Origin: Pratylenchus scribneri
Taxonomy: Eukaryota; Nematoda; Chromadorea; Rhabditida; Pratylenchidae
DNA length: 64,000 nucleotides
NCBI GenBank assembly: GCA_030063045.1
Contig: JAQSEB010000040.1
Span: 1,054,001 to 1,118,000 of the forward strand
Direction of reading: 5' to 3'
The notes below the pieces were generated by a model. It did not search any database. It had not been told where the DNA came from and saw only the letters and a program-made list of their open reading frames with translations. The position numbers were made by a program, and so were the translations under genes. Positions 1 to 11,445 of the stretch are shown in pieces; the stretch's first letter is position 1, and each line of letters begins with the position of its first letter.

Positions 1-199
1 CGCAATTTAATTATAATATTGGGTAGAGAAGATTTCAAAACCTATTTGCACCGTTTTTCGACCCTAATTTATAGAGACAATATTCATTCTGGAAAATGAA
101 ATATTTTTTAAATTTAATGAATTTCAAATATTAATTCGTCATTTTCCCTTGTTATTTTATTGTTAAAGTTCCAACAAAAACCAATGAACAATTTTTGAA

Positions 200-530
200 A
201 AAAAAAATTGGGGGGCTCAGTGGCTTCATTTGGTCAAGGGATCGGTCTTCGTTGCAAGCTGCATTTGTAGGGACCCATGGCATTTGCCTCCGTCCTCCTT
301 GCGTGTATTCTGGTCCCCACGCCCTCCAATCGTCTTAAACTCGTAAAGTAAATAGACTTTAATTTTTTCTCCTGGGACTTTGAAATTCGGTTAAATACAT
401 CTAACAACATGGTCGACCTTGCCAAGGTCAACATTTTTTTGGCCCCGCAGCACATTGCTGACCGCACTTGACCATCCACCCTGGGGCTATCCTTGCTCCC
501 TGAACCCCACAGCAAATGGAAAACAAGCGC
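200..530. other. GC-richer unassigned block
   Basis: This stretch is clearly richer in G+C than the AT-rich sequence on both sides. The minus strand is open over 234-515 but begins at a non-ATG codon and shows no domain I recognise. It could be part of a transposon or a diverged exon. No terminal repeats were found. The segment just downstream (about 570-600) shares a TTTTATGAGAAGCA-type stretch with the interior of the element at 28155-28185, which hints that this region is also element-derived. Confidence 0.25.
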
Positions 531-868
531 TCGCTTATATAGAAAGCATTCTTTCTTTGTGATATTTTTTATGAGAAGCAGGCAATAGGATGAGAAAGGA
601 GAAATAAAATGGCCGATTTTATCATTGTATTTCTTCGCTTTTCTGCCCTCTCTATCCTTCCCTGTCGGTATTTGCTATTTGATAATTATGGAGAAAATTA
701 TTTTTCCTTTAAAGATAGAAAAATTTAATTTTTTTTATTCAATTTGGCTAAACAATTTTTCTTGGATCAAATTATAAATTGAATATATGGAAAAAACAAA
801 AAAGGATCAAGTTTGATAAAATCATATTAAACAATCAAGTTATTCAGCATGTCCAAAAATTTATCAAA

Positions 869-1144
869 TCACTTCTTTCTTCCCCATAAATTGTTCAAAA
901 TTGTTCCACTTGTCCATCCATCGGCAAATTGTCTTTTAGCCCGCACAGAAGTTGGCACATTCTCCTCAATTTCTCCCCCAATTTCTCGCTTCTTTCGGCC
1001 CCATAAATTGTTCAAAATTGTGCCACTGGCCGAACCATCAACGAAGCCCCAATATTGTGCATCCGTTGACATTTGATTGATATCAATTAGGACAAATGCA
1101 GCCAAAATTGCGAAAAGAATTAGAGCAAGTCGAAATTGGGTCAT
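869..1144 (-). CDS. W-amide neuropeptide precursor, two peptide copies
   Basis: A single-exon 91-residue precursor. Residues 1 to about 29 are a signal peptide with a strongly hydrophobic core (LALILFAILAAFVLI). Two related peptides follow, each ending in SGTILNNLW followed by Gly and basic residues. The first ends GRKKR and the second ends GRKK directly at the stop codon. The second is preceded by AKR, so prohormone-convertase and carboxypeptidase trimming plus amidation of the Gly would yield two peptides ending in ILNNL-Trp-amide. An acidic spacer separates them. The ATG at 1142-1144 is supported by a TATA box 57 nt upstream. Nematode W-amide precursors are known (for example NLP-38 and NLP-42 type), but I do not recognise this ILNNLW ending, so no family name is given. 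It acts presumably as a secreted neuromodulator. An antisense open frame over the same bases is a shadow. Confidence 0.8.
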   Translation of the reverse strand: MTQFRLALILFAILAAFVLIDINQMSTDAQYWGFVDGSASGTILNNLWGRKKREIGGEIEENVPTSVRAKRQFADGWTSGTILNNLWGRKK

Positions 1145-1200
1145 TTTTATGGAGACTTATTTTTTGGAGAAATTTTTTTTGGCATGTCATCATTTCTCCG

Positions 1201-1210
1201 CCTTTTTATA
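1201..1210 (-). promoter_or_regulatory. TATA box of the W-amide precursor gene
   Basis: The minus strand reads TATAAAAAGG here, 57 nt before the ATG at 1144. This is the expected spacing for a TATA-driven transcript with a short leader. Confidence 0.6.
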
Positions 1211-1319
1211 TGGCCAAAAGTGTGCTTGTTTCAAAACAAATTTAATGGCTACAAATTCTGTGTGCAAATATTTTTTTTTGAAAATTTTGCGCAGCACAAA
1301 AATTGTATGAAATTTCATT

Positions 1320-2165
1320 AGAAAAAAGTTGTGCCCAAAAATTTAGTTTTTTATTTGGTTGTTTGGGTTGTCTTCCCCATCCAGCCATATTAGGCAATTT
1401 GTATTTTATAGTCATCACAGAAAAATAAAGATTTGTGAAGAAAATCAACAAACAATCTCCTTTGACTACAAATTTCACATGATTTGATTTCAAATTGTTG
1501 CCTAAATTTTGTGCATTGGCCATTGGCCAATGATATCTTTAAAATTTTTTAAAGCTATTAATAAAATTTTTATCATTTAAGAGCATTTTAATATAAAAAT
1601 AATTGAATAATAAATAATTATAATTGACTATAAAATTATAAACCAAAAAAGGAAAATTGTCCAATTTTGGGCAATTTGAAGCTATTTATTCATATCTTTT
1701 GAAATTTATTAAATCCATAAATTCTTTCTATGATCAACTTATCCCAGTCAAGGCAAATAAATATTAATTATTAAATTTTTTAAATTTAAAGCTCTAATTT
1801 TGAGCAAATTTCTGGTGGGCAAATTTGGTTTCTTCCATTTTATATTAGAATTATAAATTCATTTTCAATTAAAATTAATTAAAATGTAATTATATTTTTA
1901 TAATAAAAAAATTTTAGCTTTGCTTTCAAATTGCTTCCAAATCATTAAAAATATTTTTTTTCTAGTTTAATTCATGACATAAACTAAATTGCGGCATTCT
2001 TCTGACTTCAAGTCACAACCCACAAAAATCAATTTTGCAAAAATTTCTAAAGTTGTGGTTAAAATAAAAAACAATTTAAGTGTCATGGTCATCTGATTTA
2101 TTTTGCTTTCGTATCTTATTGTTAAAAGATGCAAATAATTTATTGGAAATATTTAAAATGCAGAA
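1320..2165. other. Gene-free AT-rich spacer
   Basis: No convincing open frame, RNA gene or repeat was found on either strand; only AT-rich sequence with short homopolymers. Confidence 0.4.
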
Positions 2166-2167
2166 TA

Positions 2168-2486
2168 TTATTGAAAATGCCAAATAAAGTTTTAAACGGT
2201 TTTATCGGTTTAATGGTTTGTCCTAGACCTCTAAATCCTATACCCATTCGATAGATCTCGTCAAGTCGCGTCGATTGGTATATATTCTGCTGAAAAATAA
2301 AACCGTTTAAACCTTTTGTTAATTTTGATTCAAAACCAAGTTAAAATTGATCAAAGCATGACAAAATATATACCAATCGACGCGTCTTGATGAGATCTAT
2401 CCAATGGATATAAGGTTGTGTGGTCTAGGACAAACCATTAAACCGTTAAAAACCTATTATTACTTTATTCGGCATTTTCAATAGTC
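2168..2486. mobile_element. Palindromic MITE-like element, copy 1
   Basis: A near-complete inverted repeat. The left arm starts TATTGAAAATGCC and continues through GGTTTAATGGTTTGTCCTAG. The right arm carries the reverse complement (CTAGGACAAACCATTAAACC, then GGCATTTTCAATA). The middle contains a second pair of mirrored blocks (ATATACCAATCGACG type). No coding capacity. A diverged relative lies at about 51948-52200 inside an intron of the lyase-like gene, so this is a dispersed family. Target duplication could not be assigned. Confidence 0.7.
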
Positions 2487-2599
2487 TATTCGGCATTTTT
2501 TAATAATTTATTCGGTAAATTAAATAGTATCATATAATTTATTACCATTTTTTTTTATTATTCGTCTCAAATCTCGCTAGGAATATTAATTGTTTTATT

Positions 2600-3120
2600 T
2601 TTATACACGCAAATTAATATTAAATTAATTTTGAGCATTAAAATTTGGCATATTCCCAAATTTCTTGACTGATGAATTGGATCTCATTAAAATTTTTCTT
2701 TCTGGTTAAAAAATTCCTAGTATTTAATAAATAACCTTTCTTTAATGAGCATAATTCTTTAATTTATTTTAAAATTTATTTTATAAATATTCGTATTTTC
2801 CTTCAGCTCATTTTTCTCAGATTTTATCCAAAAATTGATGTAAATTTATATAAAATTAATCAATTTATTTTATGAGATGCAAAATTTTTGAACTTTTTAT
2901 TTAACAAAAATTTTCTCCTTTTTAAACGGAATTTATTCTATTATTAACCGTCAAAATAAAGATAATTTTTCTTTTTTGTTTACGAAAAACACCATTTTAT
3001 TACAATTTCTTTTATAAGCATAGTATTTATCATTTTTTTAAATTTTAATTTTAAATATTCATCCAATTATCCTTGCATCCTTTTAATCAAATATTATCCA
3101 AAAATTTATGTACTTCTATG
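2600..3120. repeat. Dispersed AT-rich repeat units
   Basis: Two units of the family that dominates 25.5-48 kb: one with the body ATCCAAAAATTGATGTAAAT near 2826 and one near 3097. Each has an AATATTC anchor followed by a variable window (for example 3063-3080) and then the conserved body. The segment 2600-2700 is also duplicated at about 9905-10010. Confidence 0.6.
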
Positions 3121-3444
3121 GTCTTTGAAGGCGATTAAATCCAACTGAATTATGGAAAGGATAGAGAATTCAAACTTATCATTGAATAAAAATTCAAAAA
3201 TTTAAGGAAAAATATTTAAATAAAAATTAAATACCCAAATTTATATTTATTTATTTTATGTTTTAATTTTAAATTTTCAACAATTCCTCTTTATAACAAC
3301 TCATTCAATGGAAAGATGGCTGGGTAAAAGTCAATAATTGAAAGAGAAACATATATTTTACTCAAAAATTTAAAATACTAAATAGGTACATCAATTATTT
3401 TATGGATATTTTTATGTGTAAATTTTGCCAATAAAAATTCATCA

Positions 3445-6400
3445 TCATATTTTAATCTCTCGTCCAATCCATCCATTCTTTGTGTTACCGCCACCGCCAC
3501 TGTTTGTTTTCATTTCTTGTTTATTCTTTTCAATTTTCCTGGCAATCACCAAAAAAATCCATGAATAAAAAATGGAGCAAATGGCCAATTCCAGGTTGAA
3601 CATTGTCAAATCCAAATTGCCAACAAATTGACTCAAATTCTTTCCAGTTAACTTAATTTTTGGAATGGGGTAAAATGTTAATTAATTTATTTTTTTTAAA
3701 GAAACCAAAGTCAAGGTCAAATTCACAATTGCTGGACAAATATTCAGGCAAATTTCGGTAATTATTGTAAATTTGACGACTCTATATTTCTTAAATAAAT
3801 TATTTTTTTTTAAATTATTGAGTGATTCTACAATTTTCTTGGCCAATTCAGCATTAAGAATATGGAAGAAATAGAAACTAAAAATTAAATTGCAAATGCC
3901 ATATGTCAGTTTGGAAACATTTTGTGGCATAAATTTGAATTTGGGCGCAATGCAAACCAACGGTGCACATTTTAGAGCTGTAAAATAAAATTGGATTTTT
4001 CAAATATTATTTATAAATTTTTTAATCAAAAAGCCTAATATTTAAAATATTTTTTTATTGATTTATGGAATTAATTTTTTAAATTTTTTCATAATAAACA
4101 CAAAATTTTTTCGAGTTTTAGAAAATTTTTTCGAAATTTAATTTTCGCAATTTTTAGAAAATTTTTTTCAGAAATTTTAGAAATTTTTCAAAATTTCAGT
4201 AGATTTTTTGAAATTTTTAGAAAAATTTTTCGAGTATTAAATTTTTAATTTTTATAAAAATTTATGTAATAAATAAGGCAAAATCGCAAGATTTTCTTTG
4301 GTTTTTCTCAATTTTAGAAGTATCTTCTAGGAAATAAAATGAAAGTTTCAAATTTTTGAGAGTAAATTTATTCAAAAATATTTTTATTAATTTTAAAAAT
4401 CATTTCAAATATAATTTTAAAAATTCATTTCGGATTTTTACATAAATAATAAGTTAGTAATTTTCGAAAAACAAATAAAATTATTTTATTTATTGTTTAC
4501 CTTCTTCCGGACGCAGAGGAAGTTCAGCAATGAAAAATGAAAAAGTGATGGAATAGAGGAAAATGGTCAGCAAAGTGATGATTAACAGAAAACATTTGGA
4601 ATATTTTGGCAAAGTAAACGGAAAGCGGAGGAAAATGATGCGTTCAATTGTGAGGAAAAGTGTGATGAATGGGCCAATGCTCTGATTATAATTTCCATTG
4701 AATGCAAAGATCCAAAAAAGCAAAGTGAGTGATTTTGCTGGATCAAAAATGAAGAATACCTTTGTGGATAGAATTTTATTTAACCTTTTTTTGACATCAA
4801 GAATCTAGACGAAAAAAGGCAGCAATCCTTACGAATTTAGGTTCCAAAAAGGAGCTTTCTGACAGTTTCAAGGATGTTGAGGTTGAACTTATCATCTATT
4901 TATATTTAATCATAGTTTATCTATGGGCAATCGACGTTTTTCCAGAAAAATTTTAATTCCCTTTGTCTTCAGGAATGTTTTAACCGGAAAGAAATAATTC
5001 AGCCTTTTTTCCGGAATTTTAACCGGAAAGAAATAATTCCGCCTTTTTTCCGGAAATTTTAATCGGAAAGAAATTCCACCTGTTTTCCGGAAAGTTTTAA
5101 TCGGAAAGAATAATTCCGCCTATTTTCCGGAAAGTTTTAACCGGAAAGAATTAATTCCGCTTCTTTTCCGGAAAGTTTTAACCGGAAAGAATTAATTGCG
5201 CCTATATTCTCTAATTAGGGTCAAAAATTTAAATTCAATTTTCTCAAAAATGGTCATTTGTACTTATCTAGAAATTTTTATTTAAAAAATAATATTCAAT
5301 TGAAATAAAAGTAAAATATTTAGAGAATTTATAATCGATTCTTTCTTTTAAAATATTTTTTTTTAGAAATATTGATTTGTGTCTAATTAGGGTCAAAAAT
5401 TTAAATTCAATTTTCTCAAAAATGGTCATTTGTACTTATCTAGAAATTTTTATTTAAAAAATAATATTCAATTGAAATAAAAGTAAAATATTTAAAAAAT
5501 TTATAATCGATTCTTTCTTTTAAAATATTTTTTTTAGAAATATTGATTTGTGTCTAATTAGGGTCAAAAATTTAAATTCAATTTTCTCAAAAATGGTCAT
5601 TTGTACTTATCTAGAAATTTTTATTTAAAAAATAATATTCAATTGAAATAAAAGTAAAATATTTAAAAAATTTATAATCGATTCTTTCTTTTAAAATATT
5701 TTTTTTTAAAAATATTGATTTGTGTCTAATTAGGGTCAAAAATTTAAATTTTTTCGGAAATTTTTAACCGGAAAGAATTAATACCGCCTGTTTTAAGGAA
5801 AGTTTTAACCGGAAAGAATTAATTCATAATTCCGCCTCTTTTCCGGAAAGTTTTTACCGGAAAGAATTAATTCCGCCTGTTTTCCGGAAAGTTTTAACCG
5901 GAAAGAATTAATTTCCGCCTCTTTTCTGGAAAGTTTTAACCGGAAAGAATTAATTCCACCTCTTTTCCGGAAAGTTTTAACCGGAAAGAATTAATTCCGC
6001 CTCTTTTCCGGAAAGTTTTAACCGGAAAGAATTAATTCCGCCTCTTTTCTGGAAAGTTTTAACCGGAAAGAATTAATTCATAATTCCGCCTCTTTTCCGG
6101 AAAGTTTTAACCGGAAAGAATTAATTCCGCCTCTTTTCCGGAAAGTTTTAACCGGAAAGAATTAATTCCGCCTCTTTTCTGGAAAGTTTTAACCGGAAAG
6201 AATTAATTCCGCCTCTTTTCCGAAAAGTTTTAACCGGAAAGAATTAATTCCGCCTCTTTTCCGGAAAGTTCTAACCGGAAAGAATTAATTCCGATTAGTT
6301 TCCGGAAAGTTTTAACCGGAAAGAATTAATTCCGCCTGTTTTCCGGAAAGTTTTAACCAGAAAGAATTAATTCCGCCTGTTTTCCGGAAAGTTTTAACCA

Positions 6401-9400
6401 GAAAGAATTAATTCCGCCTCTTTTCCGGAAAGTTTTAACCGGAAAGAATTAATTCATAATTCCGCCTCTTTTCCGGAAAGTTTTAACCGGAAAGAATTAA
6501 TTCCGCCTGTTTTCCGGAAAGTTTTAACCGGAAAGAATTAATTCATAATTCCGTCTGTTTTCCGGAAAGTTTTAACCGGAAGGAATTAAATCATAATTCC
6601 ACTTGTTTTCCGGAAAGTTTTAACCGGAAAGAATTAATTCATAATTCCGCCTCTTTTCCGGAAAGTTTTAACCGGAAAGAATTAATTCCGCCTCTTTTCC
6701 GGAAAGTTTTAACCGGAAAGAATTAATTCATAATTCCGCCTCTTTTCCGGAAAGTTTTAACCGGAAAGAATTAATTCCGCCTCTTTTCCGGAAAGTTTTA
6801 ACCGGAAAGAATTAATTCCGCCTCTTTTCCGGAAAGTTCTAACCGGAAAGAATTAATTCCGATTAGTTTCCGGAAAGTTTTAACCGGAAAGAATTAATTC
6901 CGCCTCTTTTCCGGAAAGTTTTAACCGGAAAGAATTAATTCATAATTCCGCCTCTTTTCCGGAAAGTTTTAACCGGAAAGAATTAATTCCGCCTGTTTTC
7001 CGGAAAGTTTTAACCAGAAAGAATTAATTCCGCCTCTTTTCCGGAAAGTTTTAACCGGAAAGAATTAATTCATAATTCCGCCTCTTTTCCGGAAAGTTTT
7101 AACCGGAAAGAATTAATTCATAATTCCGTCTGTTTTCCGGAAAGTTTTAACCGGAAAGAATTAATTCCGCCTGTTTTCCGGAAAGTTTTAACCAGAAAGA
7201 ATTAATTCCGCCTCTTTTCCGGAAAGTTTTAACCGGAAAGAATTAATTCATAATTCCGCCTCTTTTCCGGAAAGTTTTAACCGGAAAGAATTAAATCCGC
7301 CTGTTTTCCGGAAAGTTTTAACCAGAAAGAATTAATTCCGCCTCTTTTCCGGAAAGTTTTAACCGGAAAGAATTAATTCATAATTCCGCCTCTTTTCCGG
7401 AAAGTTTTAACCGGAAAGAATTAATTCCGCCTCTTTTCTGGAAAGTTTTAACCGGAAAGAATTAATTCCGCCTCTTTTCTGGAAAGTTTTAACCGGAAAG
7501 AATTAATTCCGCCTCTTTTCCGGAAAGTTTTAACCGGAAAGAATTAATTCCGCCTCTTTTCCGGAAAGTTTTAACCGGAAAGAATTAATTCATAATTCCG
7601 CCTCTTTTCCGGAAAGTTTTAACCGGAAAGAATTAATTCCGCCTCTTTTCTGGAAAGTTTTAACCGGAAAGAATTAATTCCGCCTCTTTTCTGGAAAGTT
7701 TTAACCGGAAAGAATTAATTCCGCCTCTTTTCCGGAAAGTTTTAACCGGAAAGAATTAATTCCGCCTCTTTTCTGGAAAGTTTTAACCGGAAAGAATTAA
7801 TTCATAATTCCGTCTGTTTTCCGGAAAGTTTTAACCGGAAGGAATTAAATCATAATTCCACTTGTTTTCCGGAAAGTTTTAACCGGAAAGAATTAATTCA
7901 TAATTCCGCCTCTTTTCCGGAAAGTTCTAACCGGAAAGAATTAATTCCGATTAGTTTCCGGAAAGTTTTAACCGGAAAGAATTAATTCCGCCTCTTTTCC
8001 GGAAAGTTTTAACCGGAAAGAATTAATTCATAATTCCGCCTCTTTTCCGGAAAGTTTTAACCGGAAAGAATTAATTCCGCCTGTTTTCCGGAAAGTTTTA
8101 ACCAGAAAGAATTAATTCCGCCTCTTTTCCGGAAAGTTTTAACCGGAAAGAATTAATTCATAATTCCGCCTCTTTTCCGGAAAGTTTTAACCGGAAAGAA
8201 TTAATTCATAATTCCGTCTGTTTTCCGGAAAGTTTTAACCGGAAAGAATTAATTCCGCCTGTTTTCCGGAAAGTTTTAATCAGAAAGAATTAATTCCGCC
8301 TCTTTTCCGGAAAGTTTTAACCGGAAAGAATTAATTCATAATTCCGCCTCTTTTCCGGAAAGTTTTAACCGGAAAGAATTAAATCCGCCTGTTTTCCGGA
8401 AAGTTTTAACCAGAAAGAATTAATTCCGCCTCTTTTCCGGAAAGTTTTAACCGGAAAGAATTAATTCATAATTCCGCCTCTTTTCCGGAAAGTTTTAACC
8501 GGAAAGAATTAATTCCGCCTCTTTTCCGGAAAGTTTTAACCGGAAAGAATTAATTCCGCCTGTTTTCCGGAAAGTTTTAACCGGAAAGAATTAATTCATA
8601 ATTCCGTCTGTTTTCCGGAAAGTTTTAACCGGAAGGAATTAAATCATAATTCCACTTGTTTTCCGGAAAGTTTTAACCGGAAAGAATTAATTCATAATTC
8701 CGCCTCTTTTCCGGAAAGTTTTAACCGGAAAGAATTAATTCCGCCTCTTTTCCGGAAAGTTTTAACCGGAAAGAATTAATTCCGCCTCTTTTCTGGAAAG
8801 TTTTAACCGGAAAGAATTAATTCCGCCTCTTTTCCGAAAAGTTTTAACCGGAAAGAATTAATTCCGCCTCTTTTCCGGAAAGTTCTAACCGGAAAGAATT
8901 AATTCCGATTAGTTTCCGGAAAGTTTTAACCGGAAAGAATTAATTCCGCCTGTTTTCCGGAAAGTTTTAACCAGAAAGAATTAATTCCGCCTCTTTTCCG
9001 GAAAGTTTTAACAGGAAAGAATTAATTCATAATTCCGCCTCTTTTCCGGAAAGTTTTAACCGGAAAGAATTAATTCCGCCTGTTTTCCGGAAAGTTTTAA
9101 CCGGAAAGAATTAATTCATAATTCCGTCTGTTTTCCGGAAAGTTTTAACCGGAAGGAATTAAATCATAATTCCACTTGTTTTCCGGAAAGTTTTAACCGG
9201 AAAGAATTAATTCCGCCTCTTTTCCGGAAAGTTATAACCGGAAAAGAATTAATTCCACCTTGTTTCCGGAATTAAAAATAGAAGTCAAATTAATGTTATG
9301 CTCATCAGCAACTCGAAAACTGCAGATGAAAGCAATTTAAGAAAAATAATTTTTATCGGGACACCAATTCAAAAGGAATTTCCGGAAACTACTTTTCCAT

Positions 9401-9699
9401 TTTCTGACGTAACATTTCAAAAAAAAACTAACTTTATGAAGGGAGGCCGGCAATGATGTTAAAATGCCAATTGAATGGATAAGAAGGAAAAGTCGAAAAG
9501 TTGGTTGAATTTTTGTGCCAAATTTGCCTCCAAAAAGTTGTGAATAAAGGAGTAAATTTATGAAGAGAATTAATGCAATGAATTGGCAACAGAGGATTGT
9601 GATATTTTCATATCGAGTGAATTGGCCAATCAATTGAGGTGATGGACTGGACAAATTCAAAATAGGAGTCCATAATAATGAGGAGGACGAAGAGGACAT
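3445..9699 (-). CDS. Seven-transmembrane chemoreceptor-type receptor
   Basis: Exons (minus): 9433-9699, 4501-4759, 3706-3977 and 3445-3651, giving about 334 aa. All donors and acceptors are GT-AG and phases agree (0, 1, 0). Seven hydrophobic segments: TM1 and TM2 in exon 1, TM3 and TM4 in exon 2, TM5 and TM6 in exon 3, TM7 in the last. TM3 ends in TIERIIFLRFP, an ER-type replacement of the DRY motif seen in nematode chemoreceptors. The last exon has a Ser/Gly/Asn-rich cytoplasmic tail. The paralogue at 49298-50891 has introns at the same positions, which confirms the model. A further GT-AG segment of exactly 42 nt (3790-3831) sits where the paralogue has a 53-nt intron, so this could be an in-frame micro-intron; removing it leaves 320 aa. 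Intron 1 is 4.67 kb and holds the 41-bp satellite. Ligand and exact receptor family are unknown. Confidence 0.75.
4929..9268. repeat. 41/48-bp satellite array in the receptor intron
   Basis: About 4.3 kb of tandem units. The 41-bp unit combines TTTTCCGGAAAGTTTTAACC with GGAAAGAATTAATTCCGCCTC. A 48-bp variant carries an extra CATAATT. Each unit holds two CCGG sites, the palindrome TTTCCGGAAA and the palindrome AATTAATT. Variant units (for example those with CCGATTAGTTTCCGG near 6290, 6865, 7947 and 8908) recur in the same order, so there is higher-order structure. The array is interrupted by a different repeat at 5211-5745. Confidence 0.95.
5211..5745. repeat. 172-bp tandem triplicate inside the satellite
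   Basis: The landmark CTAATTAGGGTCAAAAATTT occurs at 5211, 5383, 5554 and 5726, giving periods of 172, 171 and 172 bp (three full units plus a start). It is unrelated to the surrounding 41-bp satellite, which resumes at about 5747. The pattern suggests an insertion that was then amplified. Confidence 0.9.
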
Positions 9700-9704
9700 T
9701 TCCT

Positions 9705-9800
9705 TGGGCAGTAAAAGTGAATCAAAATGTACAAAAATTTTTATTTTAATATTTACTTGAGCAGTGGGCAGTAAAAGTGACTCAAAATGTACTAAAATTT
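9705..9800. repeat. Short direct duplication upstream of the receptor start
   Basis: GGGCAGTAAAAGTGA followed by TCAAAATGTAC occurs twice about 60 bp apart, immediately upstream of the receptor start codon. It could affect the promoter of the receptor gene but no core promoter motif is obvious. Confidence 0.5.
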
Positions 9801-10132
9801 ATATTCTAGACTTAAATGCCAGTAGACTACATTTTTTATTATTCATCAAATCACAGGTACAGCAGATCTCAGAACTCGTACAAAAATTTTTTTGTATGAT
9901 TTTTGTTCACGCAAATTAAAATTAAATTAATTGTAAGCAATAAAAAATTTGACATATTCCAAAATTTCGTGACTGATGAATTTGCCCTTTTATTAAATTT
10001 TTTATTACTTGGAAGTAATAAATTCATCTTATGATTTATTTTACTTCAAATTTTTAGCAAAAAATGCGATATAAAACTTGCCCAAAAAATAAAGCATGGA
10101 TTTATTTCTTTATCGTTTACATAAGTGAAGAG

Positions 10133-10140
10133 ATTATAAG
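10133..10140. repeat. 8-bp target-site duplication (left)
   Basis: ATTATAAG stands here and again at 11360-11367, immediately outside the terminal inverted repeats of the element between them. Confidence 0.85.
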
Positions 10141-11359
10141 TAGGGTTAATTACCCGGGGGCGGGTAATGAAAAAGCGGGTAACGGGTAATACGGGTAATT
10201 GGGGTCCGGGTAACGGGTCGGGTAGTCTAAGCTCGAAAATTACCCGCGGGTACTACCCTACCCGTTCCTTGTTAAGGAATTTTTCGGAATTTGTTTAATA
10301 AAATTTTAAAAATCGGCAAAATAAATATCAAAATCTGTGAGCATTCATTTTTCTTTTTCTTCTAATTCATTATTATCCAATTCTTTTTCATTTCAAATTT
10401 TATTTAATTTTTGGTCAATGGAAAGCGAATGCACTGCAATTTGGCAAAAAATTTCAGAAATTGTTAATGAATAAAAAATTTTAAATTTAAAGAAAAAAAA
10501 CTATTTTTAGATGTAAATTGAGGCACTGAACAGATTCTGAAACCTGATTTTTAATAATTTGCCATATTAGTTAGATAAAAGAAAATTTTTAGCATGAAAA
10601 ATCGGAGGAAGGATCAAGGACATTGAGCATTTTTATTGAAAATTTTCTTGCACGATAATATCTAATATATCATTCTACCGGCTGACGATTATTAAAAAAT
10701 AATTTTTAGTTTCCGATGAAAAAAATTAGAAATTTAAAGTAATGATAGAAAAAATTTTATAGTAATTTTTGCGAGCGCCGATAGGCGTGAGCGAAAAAAT
10801 TTTTTCTAGGTTTTTTACACGGAAATTTTTTTCTGCAAAATTGACTTAAATTTATCCATATTTGCTTTTATGTTATGAACAGAATTTTTTTAGGACATTT
10901 TTCCAGAAAGACTAAAAAAATATATTAAAAATTTTCACACAACAGGAGTCCCTCCTATACTTGCAAAATAAAAAATTATGCTTCTAAAAATAATCAAATT
11001 TTTCTCAATACTTTTTCTCAGCAAAATTAATTCATTTTAAACAAAAAAAACTATTTATTAAATGTTTTTTTCGTTGGTAGGATTCGAACCATAGTCCAAA
11101 AAATGTAAATCAAGTACTAACCAACTGAGCAAACCGAATCCATTGGTGACGCTCTCTTTTTTCTGGGAAAATGTAAACAATTTTGTTCCCAAATGGTGAC
11201 TCTAAAAAAGGTTACGGGTAGGCGGGTAGTCGGGTAGTCAAGGTGCGGGTAATGGGTAATGCGGGTAATTGGGCACGGGTAACGGGTCGGGTAATTTGCC
11301 CAAAATCCTTGCGGGTACCCTACCCGACTACCCTACCCGTCAACGGGTAATTAACCCTA
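10141..11359. mobile_element. Non-autonomous hAT-type element, 1219 bp
   Basis: The termini are perfect inverted repeats (TAGGGTTAATTACCCG at the left, its reverse complement at the right) flanked by identical 8-bp duplications ATTATAAG. An 8-bp duplication is the hallmark of the hAT superfamily. Both ends carry dense subterminal GGGTAA/CGGGTA motifs, which in hAT elements are transposase-binding arrays. No transposase frame is present, so it needs a partner in trans. It contains a degenerate tRNA-like segment near its right end and lies about 90 bp beyond the 3' end of the SKP1-like gene. Confidence 0.9.
11071..11139 (-). pseudogene. Degenerate tRNA-like segment within the hAT element
   Basis: The minus strand carries a box A-like GCTCAGTTGGTTAG and a box B-like GGTTCGAATCC at tRNA spacing. 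The acceptor, anticodon and T stems pair poorly, so it is not a functional tRNA gene. It may be a decayed tRNA or a tRNA-derived SINE head captured by the element, and the internal pol III promoter boxes could still be active. Confidence 0.45.
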
Positions 11360-11445
11360 ATTATAAGTGTTTAACAAAAAATAAGATCATCAGTAGATCT
11401 TTTCCATATCCACTTTCATTTTGCGCATTTCTCCTCTCATTCCAT

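Noticed and set aside
849..1076. Plus-strand open frame opposite the W-amide precursor
   Set aside because: Shadow of the minus-strand gene, whose signal peptide, repeats and cleavage sites are clear.
11071..11139. Functional tRNA gene
   Set aside because: Boxes A and B are present but stems do not pair and the anticodon arm is broken.
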